A stretch of DNA of 64,000 nt, from NCBI GenBank assembly GCA_963792175.1, contig CAWBVG010000046.1:62001-126000 (forward strand), read 5' to 3'. The position numbers and the translations under genes are program-made. The first letter of the stretch is position 1. Every line of letters starts with the position of its first letter. Shown piece after piece: positions 43,507 through 54,525 of this stretch. A model generated the notes under the pieces. That model saw only the letters and a program-made list of their open reading frames with translations. It did no database searches and had not been told where the DNA came from. The DNA is from CAWBVG01 sp963792175. GTDB taxonomy: Bacteria > Acidobacteriota > Vicinamibacteria > Vicinamibacterales > CAVVIG01.

Positions 43507-44772
43507 ATGGCCACACAAACCACGCCCAGCACCTGGCGCTCGCTCGCCGAGACCGATCCCGACATCGCCGCCGCGATTCGTGACGAACGGCATCGGCAGA
43601 ACAGCGGACTCGAACTCATCGCGTCCGAGAACTTCGTCAGCCGCGCCGTCCTCGAGGCCGCCGGTTCGGTGCTGACGAACAAGTACGCCGAGGGCTATCC
43701 GGGCAAGCGCTACTACGGCGGCTGCGAGTTCGTGGACATCGTCGAGCGTGCGGCAATCGCGCGCGCCAAGGCGCTGTTCGGCGCCGAACACGCCAACCTG
43801 CAGCCGCACTCGGGCGCGCAGGCGAACATGGCGGTCTACCTGACGCTGTTGCAGCCCGGCGACACGGTGCTCGGCATGAACCTCTCGCACGGCGGCCACC
43901 TCACTCATGGGCACCCGCTGAATTTTTCGGGAAAGCTCTACACGATCGTCCCGTACGGCGTGCGGAAAGACGACGAGCGCATCGACTACGACGAGCTGGA
44001 CCGCCTCGCCGACGAGCACAAGCCGAAGATGATCATCGTCGGCGCAAGCGCGTACCCGCGCGTGATCGATTTCGGCCGCTTCCGCCGCGCCGCCGACCGC
44101 ATTGGCGCGGCCGTGTTCACCGACATGGCGCACATCGCCGGCCTGGTCGCCGCCGGCGTGCACCCCAGTCCCGTGCCGCACTCCGACTTCGTGACGACGA
44201 CCACGCACAAGACGCTGCGCGGGCCCCGCGGCGGTCTGGTCCTCTGCCGCGAGCGGTACGCGAAGGACCTCGATCGCACCGTCTTCCCGGGCGTGCAAGG
44301 CGGACCGCTGATGCACATCATCGCCGCCAAGGCGGTGTGCCTGAAGGAGGCGGCGGAGCCGTCGTTTGCCGACTATCAACGGCAGATTGTCGCGAACGCC
44401 TCGCGGCTTGCCGCCGCGCTCGTCGCCGCGGGATTCCGACTGGTCAGCGGCGGCACCGACAACCACCTGATGCTCGTCGACGTCTTCTCGAAGGGGATTA
44501 CCGGCAAGGTGGCCGAGGCGGCGCTCGACAAGGCCGGCATCACCGTCAACAAGAACGCCATTCCGTTCGATCCGAATCCGCCGATGGTGGCGAGCGGGAT
44601 CCGGATCGGCACGCCGGCGGTCACCACACGCGGGATGCGCGAAGCGGAGATGGAGACGATTGCCGAGCTGATCACGCGCGCGCTGACGGCGCCGGCCGAC
44701 GACCGCGCGCTCGCGATGGTGCGGACCGAAGTGGAAACCCTGTGTCGGAAGTTCCCCCTGTACCCGGAATAG
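43507..44772 (+). CDS. glyA: Serine hydroxymethyltransferase
   Basis: 421 residues, complete. Converts serine to glycine with transfer of one carbon to tetrahydrofolate. SGLELIASENFVS, NKYAEGYPGKRYYGGCE, FTDMAHIAGLVAAG and the PLP-lysine site TTTHKTLRGPRGG are all present. Cytoplasmic tetramer. It lies between rpiB and the helicase, whose start overlaps its end. Confidence 0.97.
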   Translation: MATQTTPSTWRSLAETDPDIAAAIRDERHRQNSGLELIASENFVSRAVLEAAGSVLTNKYAEGYPGKRYYGGCEFVDIVERAAIARAKALFGAEHANLQPHSGAQANMAVYLTLLQPGDTVLGMNLSHGGHLTHGHPLNFSGKLYTIVPYGVRKDDERIDYDELDRLADEHKPKMIIVGASAYPRVIDFGRFRRAADRIGAAVFTDMAHIAGLVAAGVHPSPVPHSDFVTTTTHKTLRGPRGGLVLCRERYAKDLDRTVFPGVQGGPLMHIIAAKAVCLKEAAEPSFADYQRQIVANASRLAAALVAAGFRLVSGGTDNHLMLVDVFSKGITGKVAEAALDKAGITVNKNAIPFDPNPPMVASGIRIGTPAVTTRGMREAEMETIAELITRALTAPADDRALAMVRTEVETLCRKFPLYPE

Positions 44773-46892
44773 CAGGCCTCAAGGCCCCTGGCTCGCCGAA
44801 GCCATCGGGCGCAGGCGGCTGCGCGACGAGCGCCGGTGGCCTGACCGAGGCGGTCGAGGCGATCTTCGCGCCCGACGGGCCGCTTGCCTGTGCGATGCCG
44901 GACTTCGAGCCACGCGCCGGGCAGATCGAAATGGCCGCCGCGGTGGCGCAGGTCTTCGCGCGCGGCGGCGTCCTGCTCGCCGAGGCCGGGACCGGCACCG
45001 GCAAGACGCTCGCGTATCTCGTGCCCGCCATCCTGAGCCGCGAGCGTGTGCTCATCTCCACCGGCACGAAGAACCTCCAGGAGCAGATCTACTTCAAGGA
45101 CATCCCGGCGCTGCGTGACGCCCTCGGCATTCCCTTCACCGCCACTTGCATGAAGGGTCGCGCGAACTACGTGTGCCTGCACAAGCTCGATCAGCTCCAC
45201 GACGGCGCCGGTCCGGCGGTTCACGATGTGTTTCTGCCGGTCATCCGCGAGTGGTCCACTCGGACCGAGATCGGCGATCGCGCGGAGCTGCGCGATCTGC
45301 CCGAGGATCTGTCGTTCTGGAACGAGGTCTCGGCGACCGCCGACACGTGCCTGGGCGCCGAGTGTCCGCGCTACGACGACTGTTTCGTCACCCGCATGCG
45401 CCAGCGCGCCGCCGAATCCGACGTGGTCATCGTCAACCACCACCTGCTGTGCGCGGACGCGTCCGTTCGCCAGAACGCGTACGGCGAGGTCATCCCCTCC
45501 TGCAGCCGCGCGATCATCGACGAAGCGCATCAGCTCGAGGACGTCGCCACGCAGCATTTCGGCTTCAGCGTGAGCAACTACCGGTTCGAGGAGCTCGCGC
45601 GCGACGTCCAGAAGATCGCCGGCTCGAGGACCATCGAAGACCCGGACGACAGGGCGGAGATCGACAAGGCGCTCGCCCGTCTCCGGAATCATGCGTCGGC
45701 GTTCTTCAACGAGGTCGCGTTCGCGCATCGCGGCGACGGGCGTCTGAAATCGGAAGAGCGGGTGCGCGCCACGCCCGAATCGCTGGGGCAGACCCTCGAC
45801 GCCGCCGCGCACCTCACGGGGGCGCTCGACATCCTCGAATCGACGCTGCAGTTGCTCCGACTTCCGCCTTCGCCGCAAAGCGGCTACGGCGTGACAGGTC
45901 CGCCTTCAGGGCGAGGCGGCGTCGGCGAGACAGGGCAGCCGGACGAGGACTCGGTGGACGCGGACACCGATGAGGCGCGCGAGGACATTCAGGCGATGGT
46001 TCGCCGGGCCGGCGAGCTGCGGACCGAGTTGCGTTTCCTGCTCCGTGCGGCTGACGACGACTACGTCTTCTTCGTCGAGTTTCGCGGACGCGGCGTGTTC
46101 CTGCGCGCGTCGCCGATCGACGTCTCCGCGATCGTCCGCGCGCTGCTGATCGACAGGATGCGCACGACGATCCTGACGTCGGCCACGCTGACCGTCGACG
46201 GTGCGTTCGACTACATCCGCACGCGGCTGGGCATCGGCGACGCCGACGAAGTGCGTCTCCCCTCGGAGTTCGACTTCAGCCGGCAGGCGATCCTGTACCT
46301 GCCGCAGCGGATGCCGGATCCGCGGGAGGATCGATTCACGGTCGCCGCCGGCCGCGAGGTGATCGAAATCCTGAAGCGGACCCGCGGCCGCGCCTTCGTG
46401 CTCTTCACCAGCTACGCGACGATGCGCGCCGTGCAGGCGATTGCGGAGATGGCGCTCGACTATCCGATCCTCGCCCAGGGCAGCGCACCGCGCTCGCAGC
46501 TCCTCGATCAGTTCCGCCAGACGGCACATTCGGTGCTGTTCGCCACGTCGAGCTTCTGGCAGGGCGTCGACGTCGTCGGCGAGGCGCTGAGTTGCGTGAT
46601 CATCGACAAGCTGCCGTTCGCGTCACCCGGCGATCCGATCACGGCGGCCCGCATCGACGCCATCCGCGCGCGGGGCGGCGACCCGTTCGGCGAGTACCAG
46701 GTCCCTCTCGCCATCCTCGCCCTCCAGCAGGGGCTGGGCAGGCTCATCCGCCACCGTCGGGACCGGGGCGTCCTGGCGGTGCTGGATCCGCGCCTTCGGA
46801 CCAAGGGATACGGCCGGCGGTTCATCACCTCGCTGCCGCCCGCGCCCGTCGTTCACGATCTCGCGCGAATCGACGCGTTTTTTTCTGCCTGA
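44742..46892 (+). CDS. dinG: ATP-dependent helicase, DinG/XPD family
   Basis: About 716 residues. VEAIFAPDGPLACAMPDFEP leads to the Q-motif, Walker A EAGTGTGKTLAYLVPA, the Fe-S cysteines (CMKGRANYVC and CLGAECPRYDDC), DEAH box IIDEAHQLEDV, and the C-terminal TSSFWQGVDVVGEALSCVII with QGLGRLIRH. This is a 5'-3' iron-sulfur helicase for DNA repair and R-loop removal. The start is uncertain: GTG 44742, overlapping glyA, is the first upstream of the conserved part. An in-frame low-complexity insert (about 45865-45945) sits between the helicase halves. Confidence 0.88.
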   Translation: MSEVPPVPGIAGLKAPGSPKPSGAGGCATSAGGLTEAVEAIFAPDGPLACAMPDFEPRAGQIEMAAAVAQVFARGGVLLAEAGTGTGKTLAYLVPAILSRERVLISTGTKNLQEQIYFKDIPALRDALGIPFTATCMKGRANYVCLHKLDQLHDGAGPAVHDVFLPVIREWSTRTEIGDRAELRDLPEDLSFWNEVSATADTCLGAECPRYDDCFVTRMRQRAAESDVVIVNHHLLCADASVRQNAYGEVIPSCSRAIIDEAHQLEDVATQHFGFSVSNYRFEELARDVQKIAGSRTIEDPDDRAEIDKALARLRNHASAFFNEVAFAHRGDGRLKSEERVRATPESLGQTLDAAAHLTGALDILESTLQLLRLPPSPQSGYGVTGPPSGRGGVGETGQPDEDSVDADTDEAREDIQAMVRRAGELRTELRFLLRAADDDYVFFVEFRGRGVFLRASPIDVSAIVRALLIDRMRTTILTSATLTVDGAFDYIRTRLGIGDADEVRLPSEFDFSRQAILYLPQRMPDPREDRFTVAAGREVIEILKRTRGRAFVLFTSYATMRAVQAIAEMALDYPILAQGSAPRSQLLDQFRQTAHSVLFATSSFWQGVDVVGEALSCVIIDKLPFASPGDPITAARIDAIRARGGDPFGEYQVPLAILALQQGLGRLIRHRRDRGVLAVLDPRLRTKGYGRRFITSLPPAPVVHDLARIDAFFSA

Positions 46893-46953
46893 TCGCCACT
46901 CGTTGTAAACTAATCGGCGCGTTGAAGTTGTTCTCATTTTGCAGGAGGGTTCC

Positions 46954-47928
46954 ATGGTCCGCCCAGTGAACGGCCGGCAGCTGTGGCTGGTGGCCTGCGC
47001 CGCGCTCGTGGCGATAGCACTGACGCTGCCTGCCGCCGCCCAATCGACCGGGATGGTCCGTGGCGTAGTGAAAGACGCTGCGGGCAAGACGGTTGAAGGC
47101 GCGAAGGTCATCGTCGAAGCCGAAGGCAACAACCGCAGGTTCGAAACCAAATCCGACAAGAAAGGCGAGTTCGTCCAGATCGGGCTGGCGCCCGGTCCAT
47201 ACAAGGTGACGGCAGAGAAGGACAAGGCGGCGTCCGCTCCCACGCCGGTGAACGTGCGAATCTCTCCGGGCGCGCCGCTCACGCTCGTGATCGGCGCCGG
47301 CGGCGGCGGCGCGTCGCCTGAGGTTGCGGCCAAGAACGCCGAGCTGAAAAAGACGTTCGAAGAAGGCGTGGCCGCCAGCCGCGCCGGCAATCACGACGAC
47401 GCGATTGCGAAGTTCCAGCGCGCGGCCGAGTTGAACGCCTCGTGCTACGACTGCTACTACAACATCGCGTACTCGCAGACCCAGAAGAAGGACCTCGAAA
47501 AGGCGGAAGCGGCCTATAAGAAAGCCATCGAGCTGAAGGCCGACTACGGCGAGGCGTACAGCGGGCTCGCGAACATCTACAACATGCAGCGCAAGTTCGA
47601 CGAAGCGGCGACGGCGAGCGCGAAGGCGATGGAATTGAGCGGGGCCGGCAGTGGCGCCGCCGCCGGCGGTGGCAGTCCCGATGCGCTCTTCAACCAGGGT
47701 GTCATTCTCTGGAACGCCGGAAAAATCGCCGACGCCAAGAAGCAGTTCGAGGCCACGATCGCCGCCAAGCCGGATCACGCCGAAGCGCACTATCAGCTGG
47801 GCATGGCGCTGGTGAACGAAGGCAACCTCGCCGCGGCCGGCGCGGAGTTCGAAAAGTACGTGCAGCTGGCGCCGAACGGACCGAACGCGGCAACCGCCAA
47901 GGGGATCCTCGCCACCATCAAGAAGTGA
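46954..47928 (+). CDS. Secreted TPR protein with an N-terminal carboxypeptidase-regulatory-like domain
   Basis: 324 residues. The signal peptide LWLVACAALVAIALTLPAAA is cut after AQ. A transthyretin-like domain follows (GMVRGVVKDAAGKTVEGAKV, about 33-105), then a Gly-rich hinge and five or so TPR units (DDAIAKFQRAAELNASCYDC, AEAAYKKAIELKADYGEAYS and so on). It probably acts in the periplasm as a binding scaffold; no enzyme site is seen. AGGAGGG lies 4 bases before the ATG, one of the strongest ribosome sites here. Its TGA overlaps the GTG of yggS. Confidence 0.75.
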   Translation: MVRPVNGRQLWLVACAALVAIALTLPAAAQSTGMVRGVVKDAAGKTVEGAKVIVEAEGNNRRFETKSDKKGEFVQIGLAPGPYKVTAEKDKAASAPTPVNVRISPGAPLTLVIGAGGGGASPEVAAKNAELKKTFEEGVAASRAGNHDDAIAKFQRAAELNASCYDCYYNIAYSQTQKKDLEKAEAAYKKAIELKADYGEAYSGLANIYNMQRKFDEAATASAKAMELSGAGSGAAAGGGSPDALFNQGVILWNAGKIADAKKQFEATIAAKPDHAEAHYQLGMALVNEGNLAAAGAEFEKYVQLAPNGPNAATAKGILATIKK

Positions 47929-48629
47929 TCGATTCGTCAGCGCTCCGCACCCGGCTGGACGACGTCCGCGCGCGTATCGCGCGGGCCGCCGGCCGGGTCG
48001 GGCGCGACCCCGCCTCGATTGGCCTCATCGCCGTCTCGAAAACCTTCCCTGCTGACTACGTCCGCGCCGCCGCCGATCTGGGTCAGGTCGATTTCGGCGA
48101 GAACAAGGTCCAGGAAGCGCTGCCGAAGATGGACCAGACCGCGGATCTGCGCTTGCGGTGGCATCTCGTCGGCCATCTCCAGTCCAACAAGGCGAAGAAA
48201 GCCGGGCGCTTCGACATGATCCAGTCCGTCGACAGCGCCGCGCTGGTGTCCCGGCTCGACGAAGCCGCGCGGGCGGCGAACAAGACCGTCGAGCTCCTCG
48301 TGCAGGTGGACATGGCAGGCGAGGCGACCAAGCACGGGGCGCAGGAAGACGAAGTAGCCGGGGTCTTCGAAGCTGCCCGCTCGCTGACCTCGGTGCGGCC
48401 GGTGGGGCTCATGCTGCTGCCTCCCTTCTTCGACGATCCCGAGGCGGTGCGTCCCTTTTTCCGGCGGCTTTCGGAGCTGCGGCAGCGCCTTCTGGCCCGC
48501 GGCATTGTCGAGCCGGCGCTCCGGCACCTTTCGATGGGCATGAGCCACGATTTCGAGATCGCCGTGGAAGAAGGTGCCACCCTGGTCCGGGTCGGAACGG
48601 CTATTTTCGGCGGGCGTTCCGTCCGATAA
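47925..48629 (+). CDS. yggS: YggS family pyridoxal phosphate homeostasis protein
   Basis: 234 residues, single-domain PLP-binding TIM barrel. IGLIAVSKTFPADYVRAA holds the PLP lysine, then FGENKVQEALPKM, WHLVGHLQSNKAKKA and LSMGMSHDFEIAVEEGATLV. Cytoplasmic and involved in vitamin B6 balance. It overlaps the TPR gene by 4 bases and is followed by a DivIVA gene, the usual yggS-divIVA neighbourhood. Confidence 0.93.
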   Translation: MIDSSALRTRLDDVRARIARAAGRVGRDPASIGLIAVSKTFPADYVRAAADLGQVDFGENKVQEALPKMDQTADLRLRWHLVGHLQSNKAKKAGRFDMIQSVDSAALVSRLDEAARAANKTVELLVQVDMAGEATKHGAQEDEVAGVFEAARSLTSVRPVGLMLLPPFFDDPEAVRPFFRRLSELRQRLLARGIVEPALRHLSMGMSHDFEIAVEEGATLVRVGTAIFGGRSVR

Positions 48630-48650
48630 GGGTCTCCGGGAGACTCACGC

Positions 48651-49196
48651 ATGAATGTCAGTCCGCTCGACCTTCGTCAGCAGCGTTTTGCCACTTCGCT
48701 GCGGGGTTTCGACAAGATCGAGGTGACCTCGTTCCTGCTGGCCGTGGCCGACGATTACGAGACGGCGCTCCGCGAAACCGACCGCCTCCGCCAGGATCTG
48801 AGCCGTATGGAAGCGATACTCCACGAGCACCGGGAGCAGGAAAAAAGCCTCCAGAGCACGCTGATCACGGCGCAGAAGCTCGCGGACGACATCAGGAAGA
48901 ACGCCGAACTGGAAGCGCAGCGCATTATCCGGGAAGCCGAGGGACGATCGGACCTCTTGCTGGAGAAGACGTCGGCGCGGCTCGAAGACGTGCAGCGCGA
49001 GATTGACGGCATGAAGCTGAAACGCAAGTCGGTCGAGACCTCGATCGAGGCGACGATTCAGACGCTGCGCAACACGCTGGAGTACGTCCGCGAGCAGGAC
49101 GAGCGCGATCGCGAAGAACGCCTCCTCCTCCATCGCCCGCGCCACCAGGAAACGCCGGACAAGCGCGAGGGAAACGAAACGAGAAGGACGGGATGA
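48651..49196 (+). CDS. divIVA: DivIVA domain protein
   Basis: 181 residues. The N-terminal DivIVA lipid-binding segment is SPLDLRQQRFATSLRGFDKI followed by EVTSFL. A long coiled coil runs from about 30 to 150 with heptads rich in Glu, Arg and Leu. It would mark curved or polar membrane and organise growth or division. The charged tail from about residue 155 (RPRHQETPDKREGNETRRTG) is low in complexity and may include a frame change or repeat. Confidence 0.85.
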   Translation: MNVSPLDLRQQRFATSLRGFDKIEVTSFLLAVADDYETALRETDRLRQDLSRMEAILHEHREQEKSLQSTLITAQKLADDIRKNAELEAQRIIREAEGRSDLLLEKTSARLEDVQREIDGMKLKRKSVETSIEATIQTLRNTLEYVREQDERDREERLLLHRPRHQETPDKREGNETRRTG

Positions 49197-49213
49197 CAAT
49201 GATGGGATGATGG

Positions 49214-49227
49214 GGGGAGATCTCCCC
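49214..49227. promoter_or_regulatory. Perfect 14-bp palindrome GGGGAGATCTCCCC before hutI
   Basis: It lies 8 bases before the hutI ATG and holds the only G/A-rich stretch that could act as a ribosome site. It could be an operator or an RNA hairpin hiding that site. Confidence 0.35.
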
Positions 49228-49235
49228 GTCGCCAG

Positions 49236-50492
49236 ATGATTGCCGCCGACTTTCTGATCCGCAACACGTCCGAGGTTCTCACCTGCGCCGGCCCGGCCCC
49301 CCGGCGCGGCCCCGCACAGGCCGACGCCCGCAGCATCCCCGGCGCCGCCGTCGCCGCTCACAACGGCCGCATCGTCTTCATCGGTTTCGAGAGCCTTCTT
49401 CCCCACGAAGTCACGCTGACGCCGGACGCGACGATCGTCGACGCGGGCGGCGGCGCGGTGGTCCCGGGGTTCGTCGACGCGCACACGCACGTCATCTTCG
49501 CCGGCGACCGGCGCGGCGAGCTTCGCCGCCGGCTGACCGGCGCCAGCTACGAAGAGATCGCCGGCGAAGGCGGCGGCATCCTGAGCACGGTCCTGGCGAC
49601 GCGCAGCGCCAGCGAGTCGGCGCTGGCCGCCGATACCGCGCGGCGCCTGGCCGAAATGCTCCGCTGCGGCACCACCACCGCCGAAGCCAAGAGCGGCTAC
49701 GGCCTCACCACCGAGTCCGAGCTGAAGATGCTGCGCGTGATCCGCGAGCTTGGCGAAACGCAGCCGGTCGAGCTCTCGCCCACCTTCATGGGCGCACACG
49801 AGGTGCCGGTGGAGTACCGGACGCGGCGGCATGCCTACATCGACTTGATCGTGTCGGACATGATTCCGGCGGTGGCGCAGGAGCGTCTGGCGGAATGGTG
49901 CGATGTGTTCTGCGAGAAGGGCGTGTTCACGCCGGACGAATCGCGCGAGATCCTGATGGCGGCGCGATCGGCGGGCATGAAGCTGCGGCTCCATGCCGAC
50001 GAGTTCGCCGCCAGCGGCGGGTCGCTGCTGGCCGCGGAAATCGGCGCCCGGTCGGCGGACCACCTGATCTTCGTCGACGAAGCGGGCGCCCACAAGCTCG
50101 CGGCGGCGGGCGTCGCCGCGACGCTGCTGCCGATTGCCTCCTTCTACCTGAAGCTCGGTCGATTCGCGCCGGCGCGGATGCTGATTCACCGCAACGTCGC
50201 CGTCGCCCTGGCGACCGACGTCAATCCCGGCGGCGGCTATTCGCCGTCGATGCCGTTTGCCATGACGCTCGCCTGCTTCGGCATGGGCCTGACGTTCGAG
50301 GAAGCGCTGGTCGGCGCGACGATCAACGCGGCCTACGCGCTCGACCGCCACGATCGGATCGGCAGCCTCGAGCCTGGCAAGCAGATGGACGCCGTCGTCG
50401 TCGACGGACCGGCGATCGATCTGATCCGTGTCGGGGCGGACACCATCCGGGCGGTCGTCAAGAAAGGCCAGGTCGTCGTCGAGCGGAGGTGA
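49236..50492 (+). CDS. hutI: Imidazolonepropionase
   Basis: 418 residues. Metal-dependent amidohydrolase of histidine degradation, converting imidazolone propionate to formiminoglutamate. The metal pair is in GFVDAHTHVIFAGDR, then EEIAGEGGGILSTV, TTTAEAKSGYGL, HADEFAASGG, SADHLIFVDEAG and ALATDVNPGG. Cytoplasmic. It is paired with a cyclodeaminase downstream, which handles the folate-bound formimino group, supporting a histidine-to-folate route. No hutH or hutU is in the window. Confidence 0.95.
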   Translation: MIAADFLIRNTSEVLTCAGPAPRRGPAQADARSIPGAAVAAHNGRIVFIGFESLLPHEVTLTPDATIVDAGGGAVVPGFVDAHTHVIFAGDRRGELRRRLTGASYEEIAGEGGGILSTVLATRSASESALAADTARRLAEMLRCGTTTAEAKSGYGLTTESELKMLRVIRELGETQPVELSPTFMGAHEVPVEYRTRRHAYIDLIVSDMIPAVAQERLAEWCDVFCEKGVFTPDESREILMAARSAGMKLRLHADEFAASGGSLLAAEIGARSADHLIFVDEAGAHKLAAAGVAATLLPIASFYLKLGRFAPARMLIHRNVAVALATDVNPGGGYSPSMPFAMTLACFGMGLTFEEALVGATINAAYALDRHDRIGSLEPGKQMDAVVVDGPAIDLIRVGADTIRAVVKKGQVVVERR

Positions 50493-50493
50493 C

Positions 50494-50815
50494 GGAGGAA
50501 ACAGGAACGGAGACGACAGAGCGAACGGGATCACCACAGAGAAACGGAGCAACGGAGACGAGCAGAGATCAGCGATTCGACGGGCGTCGCGAAGCGACGC
50601 TGCGCGTTCGGATCGAATCGCGGAAACGAGCACGACCCGAATCATCCGTGTTCGTTTTCACGATTCGATCCGATCGCGCCAGTCGGCCTGCGCCGCAGGC
50701 CGACCCGTCGAATCCTGGGTTGCCGCGTCACGCCGTGTTTCTTCTCCGTTCAACCTCCGTTGCTCCGTTCCTCTGTGGTTAACCGTTCGCCCCGTGTTCT
50801 CGGTTGTCTTGGTGG
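50494..50815. repeat. Cloverleaf-like structured intergenic element, GGACACAGAG/AACGGAG family
   Basis: The 327-bp gap between hutI and the cyclodeaminase holds no gene but nested stems. P1: 50534-50557 with 50755-50778, 23 of 24 paired. P2: 50574-50584 with 50704-50714, perfect 11 bp. Three internal hairpins: 50585-50590/50594-50599, 50609-50620/50661-50672 (perfect 12 bp, extended inward by weaker pairing), and 50683-50692/50694-50703. Further outer pairing includes GCGAACGG with CCGTTCGC. This could be a structured RNA or a palindromic mobile element. Confidence 0.75.
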
Positions 50816-50819
50816 AGTC

Positions 50820-51443
50820 ATGAAGCTCATCGATCGCACGCTGCGTGATCTGCTCGCCGCATTCAGCGCTCCCGACCCGACGCCCGGCGGCGGCTCGGCG
50901 TCGGCCCTCGCCTCGGCGGTTGGCGTCTCCCTGCTGATGATGGTGGCGGGACTGGCGAAGACGCGAACCGGATCGGACGACGACCGCGCGGCGCTTGCCG
51001 CGGCGTCCGGCGCGCTCGCGTCGATCCGAGACGAGCTCGCCGCGGCGATCGACGCCGATGCCGCCGCCTACGATCGGGTGGTCGCGGCCTACAAGTTGCC
51101 GAAGGGGACGGCGGACGAGCAGCAGGCGCGGAAGTCGGCCATTCAGGACGCGCTGCGGGCCGCGACGGATGTTCCGCTATCGGTGATGCGGCTGTCAGCC
51201 CGTGGCTGCGACGAGGCGGGGACCGTCGCCGCCCACGGCCATCGCGCCGCCGCGAGCGACGTCGGCACCGCGATGACACTCTTGCAGGCGGGACTTCACG
51301 GCGCCGGCCTCAACGTCGAGATCAATCTGGGGAGCGTGTCGGACCCGTCGTACGTCGACACTGCCCGCGAGGAGGCGGCACGGCTCGCGGAGCAGTCGGC
51401 GCGGGCCACGAAGGAAGCGGACGCGGTGCTTCGAGCCGGCTAG
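50820..51443 (+). CDS. Cyclodeaminase/cyclohydrolase family protein (FTCD C-domain / FchA)
   Basis: 207 residues, all-helical. FSAPDPTPGGGSASALASAV is the family's folate-site loop, followed by DADAAAYDRVVAAYKLPKG and SDVGTAMTLLQAGLHGAGLN. Removes ammonia from 5-formimino-THF or hydrolyses methenyl-THF. GGAG lies just before the ATG at 50820. Together with hutI it suggests that the formimino carbon from histidine enters the folate pool; glyA lies 6 kb upstream. Confidence 0.88.
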   Translation: MKLIDRTLRDLLAAFSAPDPTPGGGSASALASAVGVSLLMMVAGLAKTRTGSDDDRAALAAASGALASIRDELAAAIDADAAAYDRVVAAYKLPKGTADEQQARKSAIQDALRAATDVPLSVMRLSARGCDEAGTVAAHGHRAAASDVGTAMTLLQAGLHGAGLNVEINLGSVSDPSYVDTAREEAARLAEQSARATKEADAVLRAG

Positions 51444-51806
51444 CCTGAGTCTAGCGCCTCGTGGGTAACAGCACCCGGCAAGGTGAGGGTGTCGACGTGC
51501 CAGTTGAACGTGAACGGTACTTGGAAGCCCGGGAAGAGCTCGACGGGACGCATGTACAGATCCGTCGGCGATCGTGTGATCCTCTTCGCGACGAAGGGTG
51601 AAGTTCGCTTCGGTGACCGGCACATCGTACTGCGCGGCGAGATCCAGGATCCGCGCGCGTACCTCCTGTTCGGGTTTTCCGCCGTTGAACTGGGTCGTCG
51701 ACTGGACCGCGTCCTTGAACTTGAAGTGCGCGGAGTAGACGCCCCACAGATGCCACGTCGCGTTGGCCAGGATCGCCACGATCGCGAGCTTGAGCAAAGC
51801 CTTCAT
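51440..51806 (-). CDS. Small membrane-anchored protein, DUF4845-like, frameshifted
   Basis: An N-terminal membrane anchor (ALLKLAIVAILANATWHLWG) and a short soluble domain (FKDAVQSTTQFNGGKPEQEV, YDVPVTEANFTLRREEDHTI). One base must change near 51560 to reach the natural end YMRPVELFPGFQVPFTFNWH. Corrected length is about 121 residues. Its ATG overlaps the lepB TGA, so it is translated with the signal peptidase. Function is unknown. Confidence 0.6.
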
Positions 51807-52511
51807 CAGTGTATCTGGTGGAACATCCGATCCCAGCGCGTACGTGTGAAGAAGTGCGCAAAGACCGAGATGAACCCGCGCGCGGTCGCCCCCGCGCCTT
51901 CCTCCTGATAGTCTTCTCGGCCGGCCTCGTACGACCAGTAGATCACCAGCGCTTTTCCCTTGACCAGGTCGCGCGGCAGGAAGCCCCAGTAGCGGCTGTC
52001 CTGCGAGTTGTCGCGGTTGTCGCCCATGACGAAATACTGATTGGGCGGGACCGTCACCGGACCGTAGCGCTCGCGCACGTCGTACGACGTGACCTCGTTG
52101 AATTCCGTGCCGCCGTCGGGGCGGCGCCAGGAAGTGGACGTAAGGCTCGTCTAAAGGCGTGCCGTTGATGTAGACCTTCTTTTCCCGCAACTCCACGGTT
52201 TCCCCCGGCAGCCCGATCACGCGCTTGATGAAATCGCGATCGGGCTCCTCGGGATACTTGAAGACGACGACCTCGCCGCGCTTGAGCGAGGCCATCGGCA
52301 GCACGGCGCGTTCCACGGCGCTGGCGCTTGGACCGAAGACGAACTTGTTGACCAGCAGGTGATCGCCGATGAGGAGGTTTTCCTCCATCGATCCGGTCGG
52401 GATCTTGAACGCCTGGACGACGAACGTGCGGATGAACAGCGCCAGGATGACGGCGATGACAATCGACTCGAAATACTCTCGCAGCGTCGACTTCTTGAAC
52501 GGTTCAGTCAT
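51806..52511 (-). CDS. lepB: Signal peptidase I, frameshifted
   Basis: Membrane serine protease that removes Sec signal peptides. The N-terminal anchor (SIVIAVILALFIRTFVVQAF) precedes the catalytic Ser in IPTGSMEENLLIGD and the catalytic Lys in DRDFIKRVIGLPGETV. After YVHFLAPP one base must change near 52130 to reach RERYGPVTVPPNQYFVMGDN and RDNSQDSRYWGFLP. Corrected length is about 234 residues. It lies 24 bases after lepA, the classic lepA-lepB order. Confidence 0.93.
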
Positions 52512-52535
52512 CAGTCCCCCGTGTCAGCTGCGGCC

Positions 52536-54350
<1,815 letters not shown>

Positions 54351-54358
54351 GTCAGAAC

Positions 54359-54525
54359 AGGTGCCAGGTGCTAAGTGCTACGGTGCTAGGTGCTGTGGTG
54401 CTAGGTGCTACGGTGCCAACACCACGGCACCTGGCACTGTGGCACCTGGCACTGCGCCAGCTGGCACTGTGGCACCTGGCACGATCGCACCTAGCACCGT
54501 AGCACCTAGCACCTAGCACCACGGC
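54359..54525. repeat. Large inverted word-repeat element, GGTGCTA/GGCACCT family
   Basis: The left arm is a chain of GGTGCTA, GGTGCTG and GTGCTAC words (54361-54418); the right arm is a longer chain of their complements (GCACCTAGCACC, GGCACCTGGCACTGT) from 54422. It fills the gap between gltA and lepA on the minus strand and would form a stem of 55 bp or more. Confidence 0.85.

Noticed and set aside
44337..44741. N-terminal extension of the DinG-type helicase across glyA
   Set aside because: This part is a shadow of glyA; helicase similarity begins only after about 44840.
54359..54525. CRISPR array
   Set aside because: Repeats have no unique spacers; the words are contiguous and inverted, and no cas genes are present.
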